A stretch of 64,000 bases of DNA from Orobanche coerulescens (GCA_033398695.1 CM065802.1:78354096-78418095); one strand, 5' to 3'. Positions 37,004 through 48,150 are shown, counted from the first letter of the stretch. Translations and numbers: made by a program. Notes: generated by a model from the sequence alone, not told the origin.

Positions 37004-37923
37004 TTCCCGAGAAGGGGCACTGCAGCGATGGGAAACCCAGTAGATCGAGCTGGGCCACCACCAGCGGAAAAATTAGCAGACTGGAATTTCTGCTGACCCC
37101 CACCTTTGTGGCCCGAAAAATTCCCGGCGGACTTCTGTTTCTTGCTCTCGCGTGCCGTCTCACTCGTCGTCACAGACATATCGTAAGCAAGGGCCCTACT
37201 CTGATAATCCTTCAAGGTAGTACAGACGAGCCCCGACATATAGTCCCAAATCGACAACTTCATCCGTCTGGAAAAATGGAAAATTTTGTCGCTCTCCTCG
37301 ACAACTTGGGTTTTCACATAACCCAACTCCTTGTTAAAATCGGCAATAGCTTGAGATACGGGAATATCCCGTGGTTGAGCATCATAGAAAGCATGCACTC
37401 GAGCCTGTCTGACCGGCCACGGGTAATATTCGGTCTCCATTAATTCTTGAAATTCGGCCCACGAAGCAACATGGTCTTTGGGCCCAACGGCCTCCCACCA
37501 ATCCGTAGCGTCCCCAATAAGAAAGTACTGGGCAATAGGGACCTTACGGTCCTCGGGACAGTTGGTAGCAGTGAAGACTTTAGACATCTCCTTGATCCAC
37601 CCTTCCCAGTCGATCGGGTCTGAAGCTCCCGAAAACTGAGGAGGATGCATCTTGATGACATCCTGAAGCCAACGATCCGCTCCGCCCCGATTAGCATGGG
37701 ACGGATCTGGGTTCTGAACCGCCTGAGCTATCGCCGCCATTTGATTCACCATTTGCTGCATAACAGCCGCAATACCAAGGTCGGCGCGCTCCTGAGAAGA
37801 AGCATGACTGTGACGGTCGCCGGTACTGCCGGCTCCCGAAGACTGCGATGTGGCCGCCCCAACGGCTGCCCCACGTCCCCGGCCGCGTCCGCGACCACGA
37901 CCACGACCTCTTCCAGCATCCAT
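37000..37923 (-). pseudogene. Gypsy E gag (capsid)
   Basis: The ATG at 37923 starts MDAGRGRGRG, a glycine/arginine-rich N-terminus typical of these elements. A Q-rich stretch follows, then the Retrotrans-gag capsid core: WIKEMSKVFTATNCPEDRKV, then DATDWWEAV and FQELMETEYYPWPVR. The frame is lost near 37000 just before the zinc knuckles. The minus-strand sequence TTTAACTCCAG lies directly upstream of this ATG and looks like a splice acceptor. Upstream in-frame sequence to 38010 is not conserved, so the 37923 start is preferred. Confidence 0.88.
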
Positions 37924-38144
37924 ACTGGAGTTAAATAAGTAGCAAAAGCCATACGATGGTAAGTACAAGAAAAGAACAATCACAAATCGAGAATCAAAGG
38001 TACGATACAAGGATATAAGGAACAGAGGAAGGAAAACTTACGTGCACTGGTAGTACCGGAATCATGGCAGCATGATGATGATGTGCAAAACAAAACACAA
38101 CAAGACCCAATAAACCGACAAGCCTAGGTATCCATAAACCTAGT

Positions 38145-38156
38145 GCTCTGATACCA
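38145..38156 (-). other. Primer-binding site of E (initiator tRNA-Met)
   Basis: The minus strand reads TGGTATCAGAGC, the exact complement of the conserved 3' end of plant initiator tRNA-Met. It lies five bases inside the 5' LTR. Confidence 0.9.
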
Positions 38157-38161
38157 TTTTC

Positions 38162-40268
38162 TATAACACCCCCAAGATATTCGAGGTATATTACAGCGCC
38201 GTGAATCCCTATATGGGACCCACCAGGCTGGACAAACATCATACCCATCGACTCACAGAAACAACAGAATAACACCTCGTCATAAAGACGCCAAACAAAA
38301 TAATCCACCCGGTTCAACTGGTCAAACATAACCCCATAATCTGACACAAACATAATAAACAACAATACAATCCAGACGAGTAAAAATTCTTAAGTACTCG
38401 AGTACTTCTATTAGTTTAAAGACCACGAAAGGTAAAAGATAAAAGGCAATAAGACACTACTCGTGCACAATCATCACGCACGGCCATCATCCGCATACTG
38501 GTCCAGCACCCGCTCGTCTCGATGAACTTGACCTGAAATTCATAAAACGAATTTCCCCAAAATGGGTCCCCAGAGGGGTTAGCAATTACGCTAGTACAAG
38601 TAACCAAATGAACGACTTACATCTTACACATATAGTAAATGCATGCAATCAAGAAAACATAGTTCCAAAACACTCATTTCCGGAAATGCCATAATCAAAT
38701 CACATTTGTAAAATGCACCACAATTAACCGTGGATCTACCCCTCCGTGGACCCCTACCGAGACCCCGTCGGATCTAACTCATAGTGGTTAAAAGCAAGCT
38801 CGCGGATCCACCCCTCCGTAGACCCCTAACGAGACCCCGTCGGATCTAACCCATAGTGACCATACACACACACACAAGTCTCATGCAATACTACTACGTT
38901 AAGATTGTAAGTTCATAAGGGTACTTGCCTCGATCAAATAGACGGTGACACGAACGGGAATGAAGGATCAAACACGACCGCGAGGAGCCGGCGAAAATGA
39001 ACCTAACGATTCGAATAAAACAATCACAACCACTTCTAAACGATTACGGAAACGGAATACACCCGGAAAACCGCCTACGATTCATGTATATTTGTATAAA
39101 AATAACAACGAGGGCGGACCACAACCAAACCCTCCCGATTTCGCAAAACTATGAAAATATACCATGAATCCATAGGAAAACTAATGATATCAACAAGATT
39201 AATCATATCCATCATGAATCCACCAACAAAACGGAACGAATCGGACGAAAATCCCAAAACCCCCCATTTATCCAAAAGTAGGGTTATAAGAGATTTTACC
39301 TTGGATTAGGATGAAAGATCCGTGTTGATGTTGTTATAACACACCAAAAACTCAAGGAAGATGTTGGATGAGATGATTGGAGGAAGAAATCGCCAAGAAA
39401 ATCGCCCGGAATCGCCTTAGCCGCGGAGAGGAGGAAGAAATGAGAAAATACCTTTATCTCGGTCAACTCCCTGGTTTATATAGCCAGGGAGTGTTAGCGC
39501 GCGCTAATTCCTCAAGGTTAGCATGCGCTAACGGGATAAAATTCCAATCCATACAGTTAGCGTCCCAGTCCAGTAGCCAGATTTCTGGCCGTTAGCGTGC
39601 GCTACTCGAAACGTAGCGTGCGCTAATAACCTCTCGGTAGCGCGCGCTATCGACCAATAGCGTGCGCTACCTGTACATCAGCCGAGTCCAGAAGCTAACT
39701 GCCTAAAATTCACCTGACCCGTTAGCGTGCGCTATCGTACAAACGTAGCGTACGCTACCTGGAGCCTGACCGAGTTCAGTAGTAAATTGTCCAGTACTGG
39801 ACAGTCACTCTAGCGCGCGCTACTGAACAACTTAACGTGCGCTAGTCTCCCGACATTAGCATGCGCTAGACAAAGTAGCGTGCGCTAATCCGATAGTCCA
39901 GAGGGCTGGGAACAGAACTGCCACTCCCAGGGCTAACTCGCTAGCGCGCGCTACGAAGTAAACGTAGCGTGCGCTACTAAGGGACCTCTAGCGTGCGCTA
40001 TGCAGAAAATTTAGCGTGCGCTAGATACGGAATATAGACGGTTCAAAACACCGGAATATGAACGAAACATCAAATGGAACATCTCAAAACGCATCAAAAC
40101 ATAAAATGGATCCATGGCAACCCCGAAACAGCAGTTCCGTACAACAATAACGAGAATCAGATCAATAGATGACGGGAAAGACACATTGAAGGGTACACGA
40201 GGGTCACTACGATCGAGAAATACACCGAAAATGAAAATACAAGGGAAAGAAAAAATACGGATATTACA
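38162..40268 (-). repeat. 5' LTR of gypsy element E
   Basis: 2107 bp. The minus-strand start TGTAATATCCG is at 40268 and the end is GGGGGTGTTATA at 38162 (one change from TGTTACA). It contains the palindrome array (39490-40025), the TATA box (39475-39483) and a splice-donor-like AG|GTAAAA at about 39299. The two 70-bp modules occur at about 38733-38860. Confidence 0.92.
39475..40025 (-). promoter_or_regulatory. Promoter region of E: palindrome array plus TATA box
   Basis: About seventeen copies of TAGCGTGCGCTA or TAGCGCGCGCTA between 39490 and 40025. Reading on the minus strand, the last copy ends 15-20 bp before the TATA box CTATATAAACC (plus-strand GGTTTATATAG, 39473-39483). The placement directly upstream of the core promoter suggests an enhancer or repressor-binding module. 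That role is inference. Confidence 0.6.
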
Positions 40269-40943
40269 ATTTTGGCCCAACTTGGCCCAGAAATATATAT
40301 CTCCTGGCTCATACAGTGCTAGCCCAGCCTGTGGCAGCCCTTTAATAGGATTCGTCCGATCCAGACTTAATATCTACTCATAATCTAGACCGTCCGACTC
40401 CCCTTACATAAACCTAACCCTAAACCCTACTCCCTCACTTCCCTTCTCACTGCGCCGTCACCCTCCTTTTCTCTCTTCTCTCCCGTGACCTTTACTTCCC
40501 TGGTCAAACTCCACCCCCGCTGCGATTTTTTGCTCCCGATTCTCACTAGCTCCTCTCCCCCGTGAGCGATTGAATATCACAATGGAATCCCGTGACCGAT
40601 TCCATCCTTGTGTGTATATAAATCGTGGCTGGGGAAGGAGTTTGAGACACCGAGAGAAAAATTCGTCTTTTGCCTTGAGAATCCGAAGTGAAAAGAGTGA
40701 TATTTCTGTTGTGATATCATTGAGGGTGAACGGGATTAGTTCCTGTGTTTTCTGAGGGTTTTTTCTGGGTTAGAAAGGTGCTACCGGGGCTGTGTGCCGG
40801 CCGGCGGTGGATCGGCGTTCGTCCTTCGTGGAATCGAACACTCTTGGTATCAAATTGCAAAGGGTTCGGAAGATCTGAGCCTAAAGACCACTTTCTCAAA
40901 GGGGGTTTCTTGTCCCTTAATTTTCTCCGAGTTTTTTTCGTAT

Positions 40944-40976
<33 letters not shown>

Positions 40977-41202
40977 TTGTTATATATATATATTTATATT
41001 CTACTGTTCTTGGTATTTATCTATATATATTATATATATATATATATTTGTTATATATATCTATATATATACTGCAGACTCATATTTATCTATATATATT
41101 ATATATATATATATATATATTTGTTATATATATGTCTATATATATACTGTCTATTCAGATTTATACCATATACTATTCAGATTTATACCATATACATATA
41201 TA

Positions 41203-41237
<35 letters not shown>

Positions 41238-41540
41238 ATATATATAACTATATATACTGCATTCTTTATACTTGGTGTATTTCGTTCGGTAATACCATTA
41301 TCTCGGCTAACTTCACAGAATCTTTGTGATTTACAGATTGGTTCTGGACGATCGAATTTTTGGGGTCAGCTTGTTCTTCGGGTTAACAAAACTAATTATA
41401 TTGTTTTTATTATAGGTTCATTAGTTGACCTGTAATCGTTAATCCCTTTCCCGTTGAATATAATTGTAATAGTTATATTCGTTTAATCCGCTTGTATTAA
41501 CGATCCTGTCTTTAGCCATTGTACGACCCGATACCCAACA
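40269..41540 (+). repeat. 3' LTR of copia D, remaining part
   Basis: Resumes with the duplicated ATTTT and GGCCCAACTTGGCCC and ends CGATACCCAACA. Compared with the 5' LTR it differs by scattered substitutions and by the length of the TA-rich block at 40940-41260. The isoleucine/tyrosine ORF over that block is spurious. Confidence 0.92.
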
Positions 41541-41545
41541 TTGGA

Positions 41546-42521
41546 TATCTAATTTATTTGACATTGGATTTATAATTATTTATGGGACATTGGATGTCTA
41601 ACTTAATTTATTGGATAAATTAATTTAAGGCCTAATGAATTAAATAAATTACTGGGTGATTAATTTAATTCATAAATATAATTATTTCTTGGAGAAATTA
41701 ATTATATTATTTTGTATTTGATATGATTAATTAATTATATTAATTAATTGATATAAATACATCGGAACAGAATCGGAGTTTATCTGTTTGGACTCACGGG
41801 AGTCCGAAACGAACCGAACTCATCCGATTCCTTCTAGAGGCCGCCCCACCTTATCCCTTCCATATTTGTCTTGGTCTTGTCCTCACTAGGAGGAAGACTA
41901 AAGACCTTAGAGATATTATATCTCTTAAAATAAGGAAAAGGTGATTTGTTTGGTGGAAGGTGTGGTTTGAATGAGAATAAAAGAGTAGACTACTCCTCTC
42001 TCCTCCATTCATTCCACCCGTGAGAATCAAGAGAGATAGAGAGAGAGAAATCATTTTCTCAATTCTTCACCTTTCTTATTATTATTCTTCATAATTTTCT
42101 TAGAGAAATTTTGTGAGGAAATATTGAGAGATATAGATTAAACACTTAGAGTCTTGTAATCTTGATTAGCAAGCTCCTACAAACTTGCTCTAGCCGTATC
42201 CTTGGAGGATAGCAAGGTGTAGTCATCCCGTTCGTTTCTCCGTCGCGTGGCAAGTAGAGGCGTTGCAATTTCGACGTTGGATCATTCGGGTGCTTGGAGT
42301 GCTTTGGATCGTAGAGAAATCGTTTAAAGCTTGGGGAATAGCTCAAGAGAAGGAATCCATTTAATCAACGGACTACAAGGGTGAGTTTCTTGCATCTCTT
42401 GTGTTTTCGTTTATATATTCGTATATACGTAGCTCGATCGATCCTCGTAGAGATTCGGATCGAATCAATTTTTGTTTTACCGCTTCCGCTGGGCCTTCGT
42501 TTTAGGCACCGAATCCCAACA
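41546..42521 (+). repeat. 3' LTR of copia C, right part
   Basis: Continues the C LTR after D (41541-41545 is the duplicated TTGGA). It matches 5' LTR positions from about 9016 to 9964, including TATAAATA at 41752-41759. A roughly 30-bp duplicated segment containing ACATTGGATT lies near 41560-41600. Ends CCCAACA at 42521. Confidence 0.9.
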
Positions 42522-45500
42522 CACACACCATTCTTCAAAAGAAGAAATATTTTCTTAAGCTGACATTAGCTGAGGATAATATTAACACAATATCAGGTGC
42601 ACCAAATATTATTGAAGACTCCGGAAGAGCTTGTATAATTTTACCAAATGATACTAAATTAGACATTGAAAATGCCCTGTATTCTAGTAAGTCTAAAAGG
42701 AACTTACTAAGTTTCAATGATATCCACAATAATGGATACCACATCGAGACAATTGCGGAAGGTAGCAATGAATTTCTTTACATAAACTCTTTTGTTTCAG
42801 GCTATAAAATGACAAAAGAAAAATTAGCAACACTGCCTTCTGGAATGTATTATACATTCATAAAAGCAATTGAGACAAACCATGTCGTGAACATAAAGTT
42901 CAATGATACAAAAAGACTTATGCTTTGGCATGATAGATTTGGACATCCAGGAGCAACTATGATACGCCGAATAATAAACAATTCATATGGGCACAACATA
43001 AAGAATCAAAAGATTCTTTCTACAAATGAATTCCCATGTGAAGCTCGTGCGCAAGGCAAGTTAATCATTAGACCTTCATATACGAAGGTTAATAATGAAA
43101 CTCCATATTTCTTAGAAAGAATTCAAGGAGATATTTGTGGACCTATAGATCCACCTAGTGGACCTTTTCGATACTTTATGGTATTGATCAATGCTTCTTC
43201 TAGATGGTCACATGTATGCCTGCTTTCTACTAGAAATACAACATTTGCTAGACTACTTGCTCAAATCATCAAGTTAAGAGCTCAATTTCCAGACAATTCA
43301 ATTAAAAGAATTCATCTTGATAACGCTAGTGAATTTACTTCTCAAGCATTTCAAAACTATTGTATGGCTATTGGAATTGAGATTGAACATTCTGTAGCTC
43401 ATGTCCATACTCAAAATGGTCTAGCTGAATCATTTATTAAACGTCTTCAAATCATTGCTAGACAATTACTAATGAAGTCAAAACTCCCAATTACTGCATG
43501 GGGTCATGTCATATTACATGCTGCAACATTAGTTCGCATAAAGCCATCTGCCAATCATGAATACTCCCCAATGCAGATTATTTTTGGCCGAGAACCTGAT
43601 GTTTTTCACTTACGAACTTTTGGTTGCGCGGTTCAAGTCCCAATTGCTCTCCCACAACGAACAAAAATGGGTCCCCAACGAAGACTTGGGATATATGTTG
43701 GATTTGATTCGCCCTCAATCATAAGGTATATTGAACCCTTAACGGGTGATTTATTTACTGCACGATTTGCAGATTGTCATTTTGATGAAATGACATTTCC
43801 AACATTAGGAACAAATCTACATCCCGAAAAGCACAAGGAAATATCTTGGAATGAGAAAAACTTGTCACATTTTGATTCCAGAACTAATCAATGTGAACAA
43901 GAAGTTGAAAAGATCATTCACTTGCAAAAGATTGCAAATCAAATTCCTAATGCTTTCGTATATACAAGAAAAGTGACACAATCTTGCATACATGCTGCAA
44001 ACACTCCAGCTAAAATTGATGTCCCTAATGGACAAATAGCTTTGGCAGCAAATGAGTCTAAAATTCGTCAAAAACGTGGTCGACCACTTGGTTCCAAAGA
44101 TTCTATGTCTAGAAAAAGAAAGGGGCAAGATGGAAACCAAGCAATGATGAAAATGACTAATCACATAAATGAAAATGATGTAATTCCTGAACAATTACAA
44201 GTATCTGAAAATCACGAGATCTCAATAAATTACTTATATTCTAATCAGATACTGGAGAGAGAAAATGTTATTGTTAATGATATATTTGCCTTTCATATAG
44301 CTCTTCAAGTTTTAGATGAGGATCCTGAACCACAATCCGTTGCAGAATGCAAACGGAGAATTGATTGGCCAAAGTGGAAAGAAGCTATGGAAAGTGAATT
44401 AAATTCCTGTGATAACCGGAAAGTATTTGGACTTATAGTCCTAACTCCGGAATCTGAAATTCCTGTGGGATACAGATGGATCTTTGTTAGAAAGAGAAAC
44501 GTCGTAGCTCAAGGTTTCTCTCAAGGACCAGGAATTGATTATGAGGAAACATACTCTCCCGTAATGGATGCGAATACTTTCAGATTCTTGATTAGTCTGG
44601 CCGTGTCACAAAGGCTTGATATGCGCCTTATGGATGTAGTGACTGCTTATCTCTATGGACCATTAAATAATGACATTTATATGAAAATTCCCGAAGGATT
44701 TAAAATGCCTGAGGAATTGCAGTCAAGACCTAAAAGCATGTATTCAATTAAATTGCAAATATCGTTGTATGGGCTGAAACAGTCTGGGCGTGTGTGGTAT
44801 AATAGATTGAGCGAGTATATTTTGAAAGAAGGATATAAGAATCATGTTATCTGTCATTGTGTTTTCATTAAGAAAGCCAAAAGGGGATTCGCAATGATAG
44901 CAGTTTATGTTGGTGATTTAAACTTAATTGGGACTCATGAAGAGCTCGATAAAACTGCTACATATTTAAAGAAAGAATTTGAGATGAAGAATTTGGGAAA
45001 GACAAAATTTTGTGTTGGTTTGCAAATTGAACGTATCCGTGGAGGAACGTTTATTCACCAATCCACATATACAGAAAAAAGGTTAAAACGCTTTTACATG
45101 GGTAATGCACATCCATTAACATCACATATGGTCGTTAGATCTCTTGATACAAAGAAAGATCCATTTCGACCTATTGAAAAAGGTGAAAAGATACTTGGTC
45201 CTGAAATACCGTACCTAAGTGCAATTGGAGTGTTGACTTATCTGGCTAATAATACTAGACCGGATATTGCTTTTTCTGTCAATCTTCTCGCAAGATTTAG
45301 CTCTGAACCCACTTTGAGACATTGGAATGGTGTTAAACACATTCTACGTTATCTAAAGAGTACCATTGATCTTGGATTATATTATCCAGAAAATTCTGAT
45401 AACACTCTAGTGGGGTATTCGGATGCCGGATATTTATCCGATCCACATCAAGCCAAGTCCCAAACTGGCTACGTTTTCACATGTGGTGGAACTGCTATAT

Positions 45501-45907
45501 CTTGGAAGTTGGTGAAGCAATCCTTAACCGCAACATCCTCAAATCATTCTGAAATCATTGTAATCCACGAGGCAAGTCGCGAGTGTGTATGGTTGAGAGA
45601 TATGACAAGTCACATCCAAGAGTCATGTGGATTAGCTTCATCAAAGGACAACCCAACTGTTTTGTATGAAGACAATGCTGCTTGCATCGCGCAACTCAAG
45701 GAAGGATACATCAAAGGTGATAGGACGAAGCATATTTCTCCCAAGCTCTTCTACACTCACGATCTTCACAAGGATGGCCATATCAACGTTCAACAAATTT
45801 GCTCAAGTGAAAATCTGGCGGACTTATTCACCTAGGCACTACCGACATCAACATTCAGAAAGTTGATACACAAGATCGGCATGCACCGACTCAAAGATCT
45901 ACAATGA
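42522..45907 (+). pseudogene. Copia A pol (protease end, integrase, RT, RNase H)
   Basis: Resumes after insertion C, with a long open frame from 42809. The integrase zinc motif is WHDRFGHPG (about 42928). The core has ERIQGDICGP, HLDNASEF and QNGLAESFIKR, so the D, D and E residues are present. The GRPLGSKD AT-hook-like linker is at about 44080. RT begins near 44460 (VGYRWIFVRKRN). Its catalytic box is YVGD at about 44908-44919 where YVDD is expected. RNase H follows (VGYSDAGYLSDPHQAKS). A premature TAG at 45833-45835 replaces a lysine or glutamine codon; the frame continues to TGA at 45905-45907. Its 5' end joins the piece ending at 8194. Loss of one catalytic aspartate makes RT inactive. 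Confidence 0.9.
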
Positions 45908-46031
45908 TCTTAACATCAGGAGAAGCAGTTGTACTCTTCTTCCTTCGACTAGTTTTTGTCCCATTGGGTTTTTCTAGCAAGGTTTTAATGAGGCAACATT
46001 TTTGTTTTAGGGTTGGTCAATCAAGGGGAAG

Positions 46032-46194
46032 TGTTGTAAATATATCTTTTAGATATATCTTAGTGTGTTGACCAAGATATCTACCCTAAAACCCTAGCTC
46101 CCCACTTGTATAAATAGAGGTCTTTAGCCCTCATATTGAAGACATTGAATTCTCATTCTCTTCTCTATTCTCTCAATCTCTCTAGTTTATCACA
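46032..46194 (+). repeat. 3' LTR of copia element A
   Basis: Starts TGTTGTAAATATATC, ends TAGTTTATCACA, and is followed by AAAAC (46195-46199). The polypurine tract CAAGGGGAAG is at 46022-46031. 45908-46021 is the 3' untranslated sequence of the element. Confidence 0.93.
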
Positions 46195-46199
46195 AAAAC

Positions 46200-47080
46200 T
46201 AATTAAAAGATAAATATTATCATAAAAATCTGAAATTTTGGTAGAAGATTTGAACATTGTTTGCAAATATCATAATTAATGGATATATTCGAAATTTCTT
46301 TACTAAACAATATCTATTTTACCTTCTTACTACTCCATATGCCACATTTTCTATTCAGATACTTCGGACGGTTAATCTACAACTTAACTAAAATAGTTGA
46401 AAAAAGAACCGAACCCCCAATTGGTACGAATTTTCATACTGGATATTATATTACATACAGATTTTGCCATAGGCTTCAATACTGGACATGAAATCTCCTA
46501 CCCAATAATGGATTCCATAATAAATTTCATATTCATTTCCATAATGAGTTTACATTTCATACTAAATAACATATTTCATATTGGATGCCTTATTGATGCG
46601 GTTCGTGAATGCCGAGAAAGGTAAAGTAATTATTTATTAAATGATTTACTTTTTGTATTTTATTTTATTTGATTTACTTTTTAAAAATTACAAAAAAACA
46701 CTAAAAAATAATAATTTCACTCACGCCCTCTACCCCACGCACCGGATATCCGGTGCAAGGATACGCGAGTTCTTTTTTTTTTTTTGCACGGATTCGCCAC
46801 GTGGCGAATCCCGTGCGAATTCCACGCGAATCGCACTCGCACTCATGCAGTATCCGATACTACATACTGGTAAATTTTGAAGAATCTGTGCATCATAGGA
46901 CTGGAACCATGTTGAGGCGTAAGCCTCAATTACAATTAAAAAGTTATGAGAATCTCAAAAATAGATCATAATATTGATAAAAAATACTAAAGAGAAATTT
47001 TTTTTATAAATCAGGTCAATATAATACCATAGTCATGAAGCGTGAGAATCGATTTTATTTATTTTTTATTTAAGAAAAAT
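46200..47080. other. AT-rich spacer with two perfect palindromes
   Basis: No gene is recognised. At 46739-46756 lies the perfect 18-bp palindrome GCACCGGATATCCGGTGC. At 46791-46810 lies the perfect 20-bp palindrome GATTCGCCACGTGGCGAATC with a G-box CACGTG core. A T-run separates them. Short ORFs across this stretch are not conserved-looking. Confidence 0.5.
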
Positions 47081-47089
47081 AAAATTTGA

Positions 47090-47550
47090 AATTTATTTTT
47101 TATTAAAAAAAGACTTGAGCCAATTATTTTTACACGACTAAAGGTCAATTTTTATTAATTAAAAAAGTACTTTAAGCGACTAATTATACACAATTCGTTA
47201 ACTAAACTTAATTTTTTATTAATAAGAAATACCTTAGCCGACGAGTTTATAAAAATGATTGGCTATTTTTTTATTATTTAAAAACAATACTTTATTCGAC
47301 GGAAGCCGATGCAAATGGTCAGCTACAATGTTTATTGTTATTATTAATAATCAATATTAGCCGATGGATCGTTGGCCTAACTTGAGCCGACAACAGTTTT
47401 TTCGTTGGCTAAAATACTTGTTTAGCAATGACTTCCTTTATTGTCTTTAGCCGACGGATCCTAATTGATCAGATTTTAACAGACAATATTTAGTTTTTAG
47501 CCGACGACGATTTGCCAAGGCTAAATTCTTTTTTTATTTTTTGGGTAGTG
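47090..47550 (-). mobile_element. CACTA-type transposon end (fragment)
   Basis: The plus strand ends TTTTTTGGGTAGTG at 47550, so the minus strand begins CACTACCCAAAAAATA. The subterminal region contains at least seven copies of TTAGCCGACG / CGTCGGCTAA and variants in both orientations (for example near 47232, 47355, 47382, 47403, 47448 and 47497). CACTA at the tip plus subterminal repeats identifies an En/Spm-type terminus. I could not find the opposite end or a transposase, so this is a fragment or a short derivative. Confidence 0.6.
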
Positions 47551-47775
47551 TATATGTAATGGCTAAGAGTATTAAAATCAAATGTGTGTATGCAACGTAT
47601 ATCTAGAGTCGTTAATATTATAATGTATGTAGAAGCACTACTTTTTTTTTTTGATACATGAGTGATTCATACTTTTATGATTAATCTTACGAGAAATAGA
47701 TCCGACCCTTCAGAACAGCTTTCAGTTAAACCGCAAGATAATGTACTTGACTAACAATTAAATATACTCCACTTC

Positions 47776-48150
47776 AACCAATCGCCTAATAAGAATGCCA
47801 CCCGACCTTCAATTTAATGAGGTCGGGCTCAATTCCTAGCGCAATACTTTGGAATTGAATTTCAAGCGCCGATGATCCCTTTGACTACAGTTAGCCTCCT
47901 GACGCCATTTGGTGGAACAATTAAATATTGAGCGCTGCCGGCATGGGAGGCCAGATCTCTGGGAACTCATTGGATTTGGGCCCAAAGATGAGCAATCACT
48001 GTGACGACTCGCGCCTTAGTTGAGGATATTTAAGAACCCTAGAGATACACATCTCGCGATTTAACTCAGAAGAAGATCTTGTGCACGGATCGTTATCCCG
48101 GCGACTAATGCAGTGTAAGCTTGGAATATCGGTATCAAAAAAAAAAAAAA
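47776..48150 (+). mobile_element. Poly(A)-tailed retroposon (SINE-like) with 11-bp target duplication
   Basis: TACTCCACTTC is present at 47765-47775 and again at 48151-48161. The right copy is preceded by a run of 14 A (48137-48150). This is the signature of LINE-machinery retroposition. The insert of about 375 bp has GGCTCAATTCC at about 47828-47838, close to a pol III B-box, but no convincing A-box, so a tRNA-derived SINE is possible and not proven. No protein similarity was seen. It could also be a truncated LINE or processed transcript. Confidence 0.6.

Larger units (their letters stand above)
31158..40268 (-). mobile_element. Ty3/gypsy element E, innermost insertion (in the 3' LTR of D)
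   Basis: Minus-strand orientation. LTRs are 31158-33255 (3' LTR) and 38162-40268 (5' LTR). The target duplication ATTTT is at 31153-31157 and 40269-40273. The primer-binding site is a perfect 12-base complement of the tRNA-iMet end (plus strand GCTCTGATACCA, 38145-38156), five bases inside the 5' LTR. The polypurine tract on the minus strand is TAGAGGGGTAGAA, directly before the 3' LTR. The gag-pol order is gag, protease, RT, RNase H, integrase, chromodomain-like tail. It has three nonsense positions and two frameshifts. It is probably a Tekay/Del-type chromovirus. Confidence 0.94.
25264..41540 (+). mobile_element. Ty1/copia element D, inserted in the 3' LTR of C
   Basis: The LTR starts TGTTATTATTTTGGCCC and ends CGATACCCAACA. 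The target duplication TTGGA is at 25259-25263 and 41541-41545. The 5' LTR is 25264-26495. The primer site TGGTATCGGAGC (26497-26508) differs from the tRNA-iMet complement at one base. Gag-pol is 26975-30973, and the polypurine-rich AAAAGGTGGAAAAA directly precedes the 3' LTR. The 3' LTR is split 12 bp after its start by gypsy element E (31146-31157, then 40274-41540 after the target duplication). D is the best preserved copia element here, with one in-frame stop. Confidence 0.93.
8195..42521 (+). mobile_element. Ty1/copia element C, inserted in A
   Basis: The LTR begins TGTTAGGAGTATGCC and ends CACCGAATCCCAACA. The target duplication CACAC is at 8190-8194 and 42522-42526. The 5' LTR is 8195-9964. 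The 3' LTR starts at 24215 and is split by insertion D into 24215-25263 and 41546-42521. The leader is split by gypsy element F. Gag and pol (20272-24193) are plus-strand and carry several stops and frameshifts. The sequence before the 3' LTR, AGTGCAAGTGCAAGAT, is a decayed form of the polypurine tract common in plant copia elements. The lineage looks like Angela/BARE or Tork types, but I do not assign it. Confidence 0.92.
3026..46194 (+). mobile_element. Ty1/copia element A, outer host of the nest
   Basis: Both LTRs are 163 bp (3026-3188 and 46032-46194) and nearly identical, and they end in CA. The right copy begins TG and the left begins TA through one substitution. The 5-bp target duplication AAAAC is at 3021-3025 and 46195-46199. 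A polypurine tract, CAAGGGGAAG, immediately precedes the right LTR. The element's own sequence is in three blocks (3026-4158, 7224-8194 and 42522-46194), separated by insertion B and insertion C. Without them it would be about 4.8 kb. The gag and pol blocks carry stops, and the reverse transcriptase catalytic box reads YVGD in place of YVDD, so the element is dead. Confidence 0.93.
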
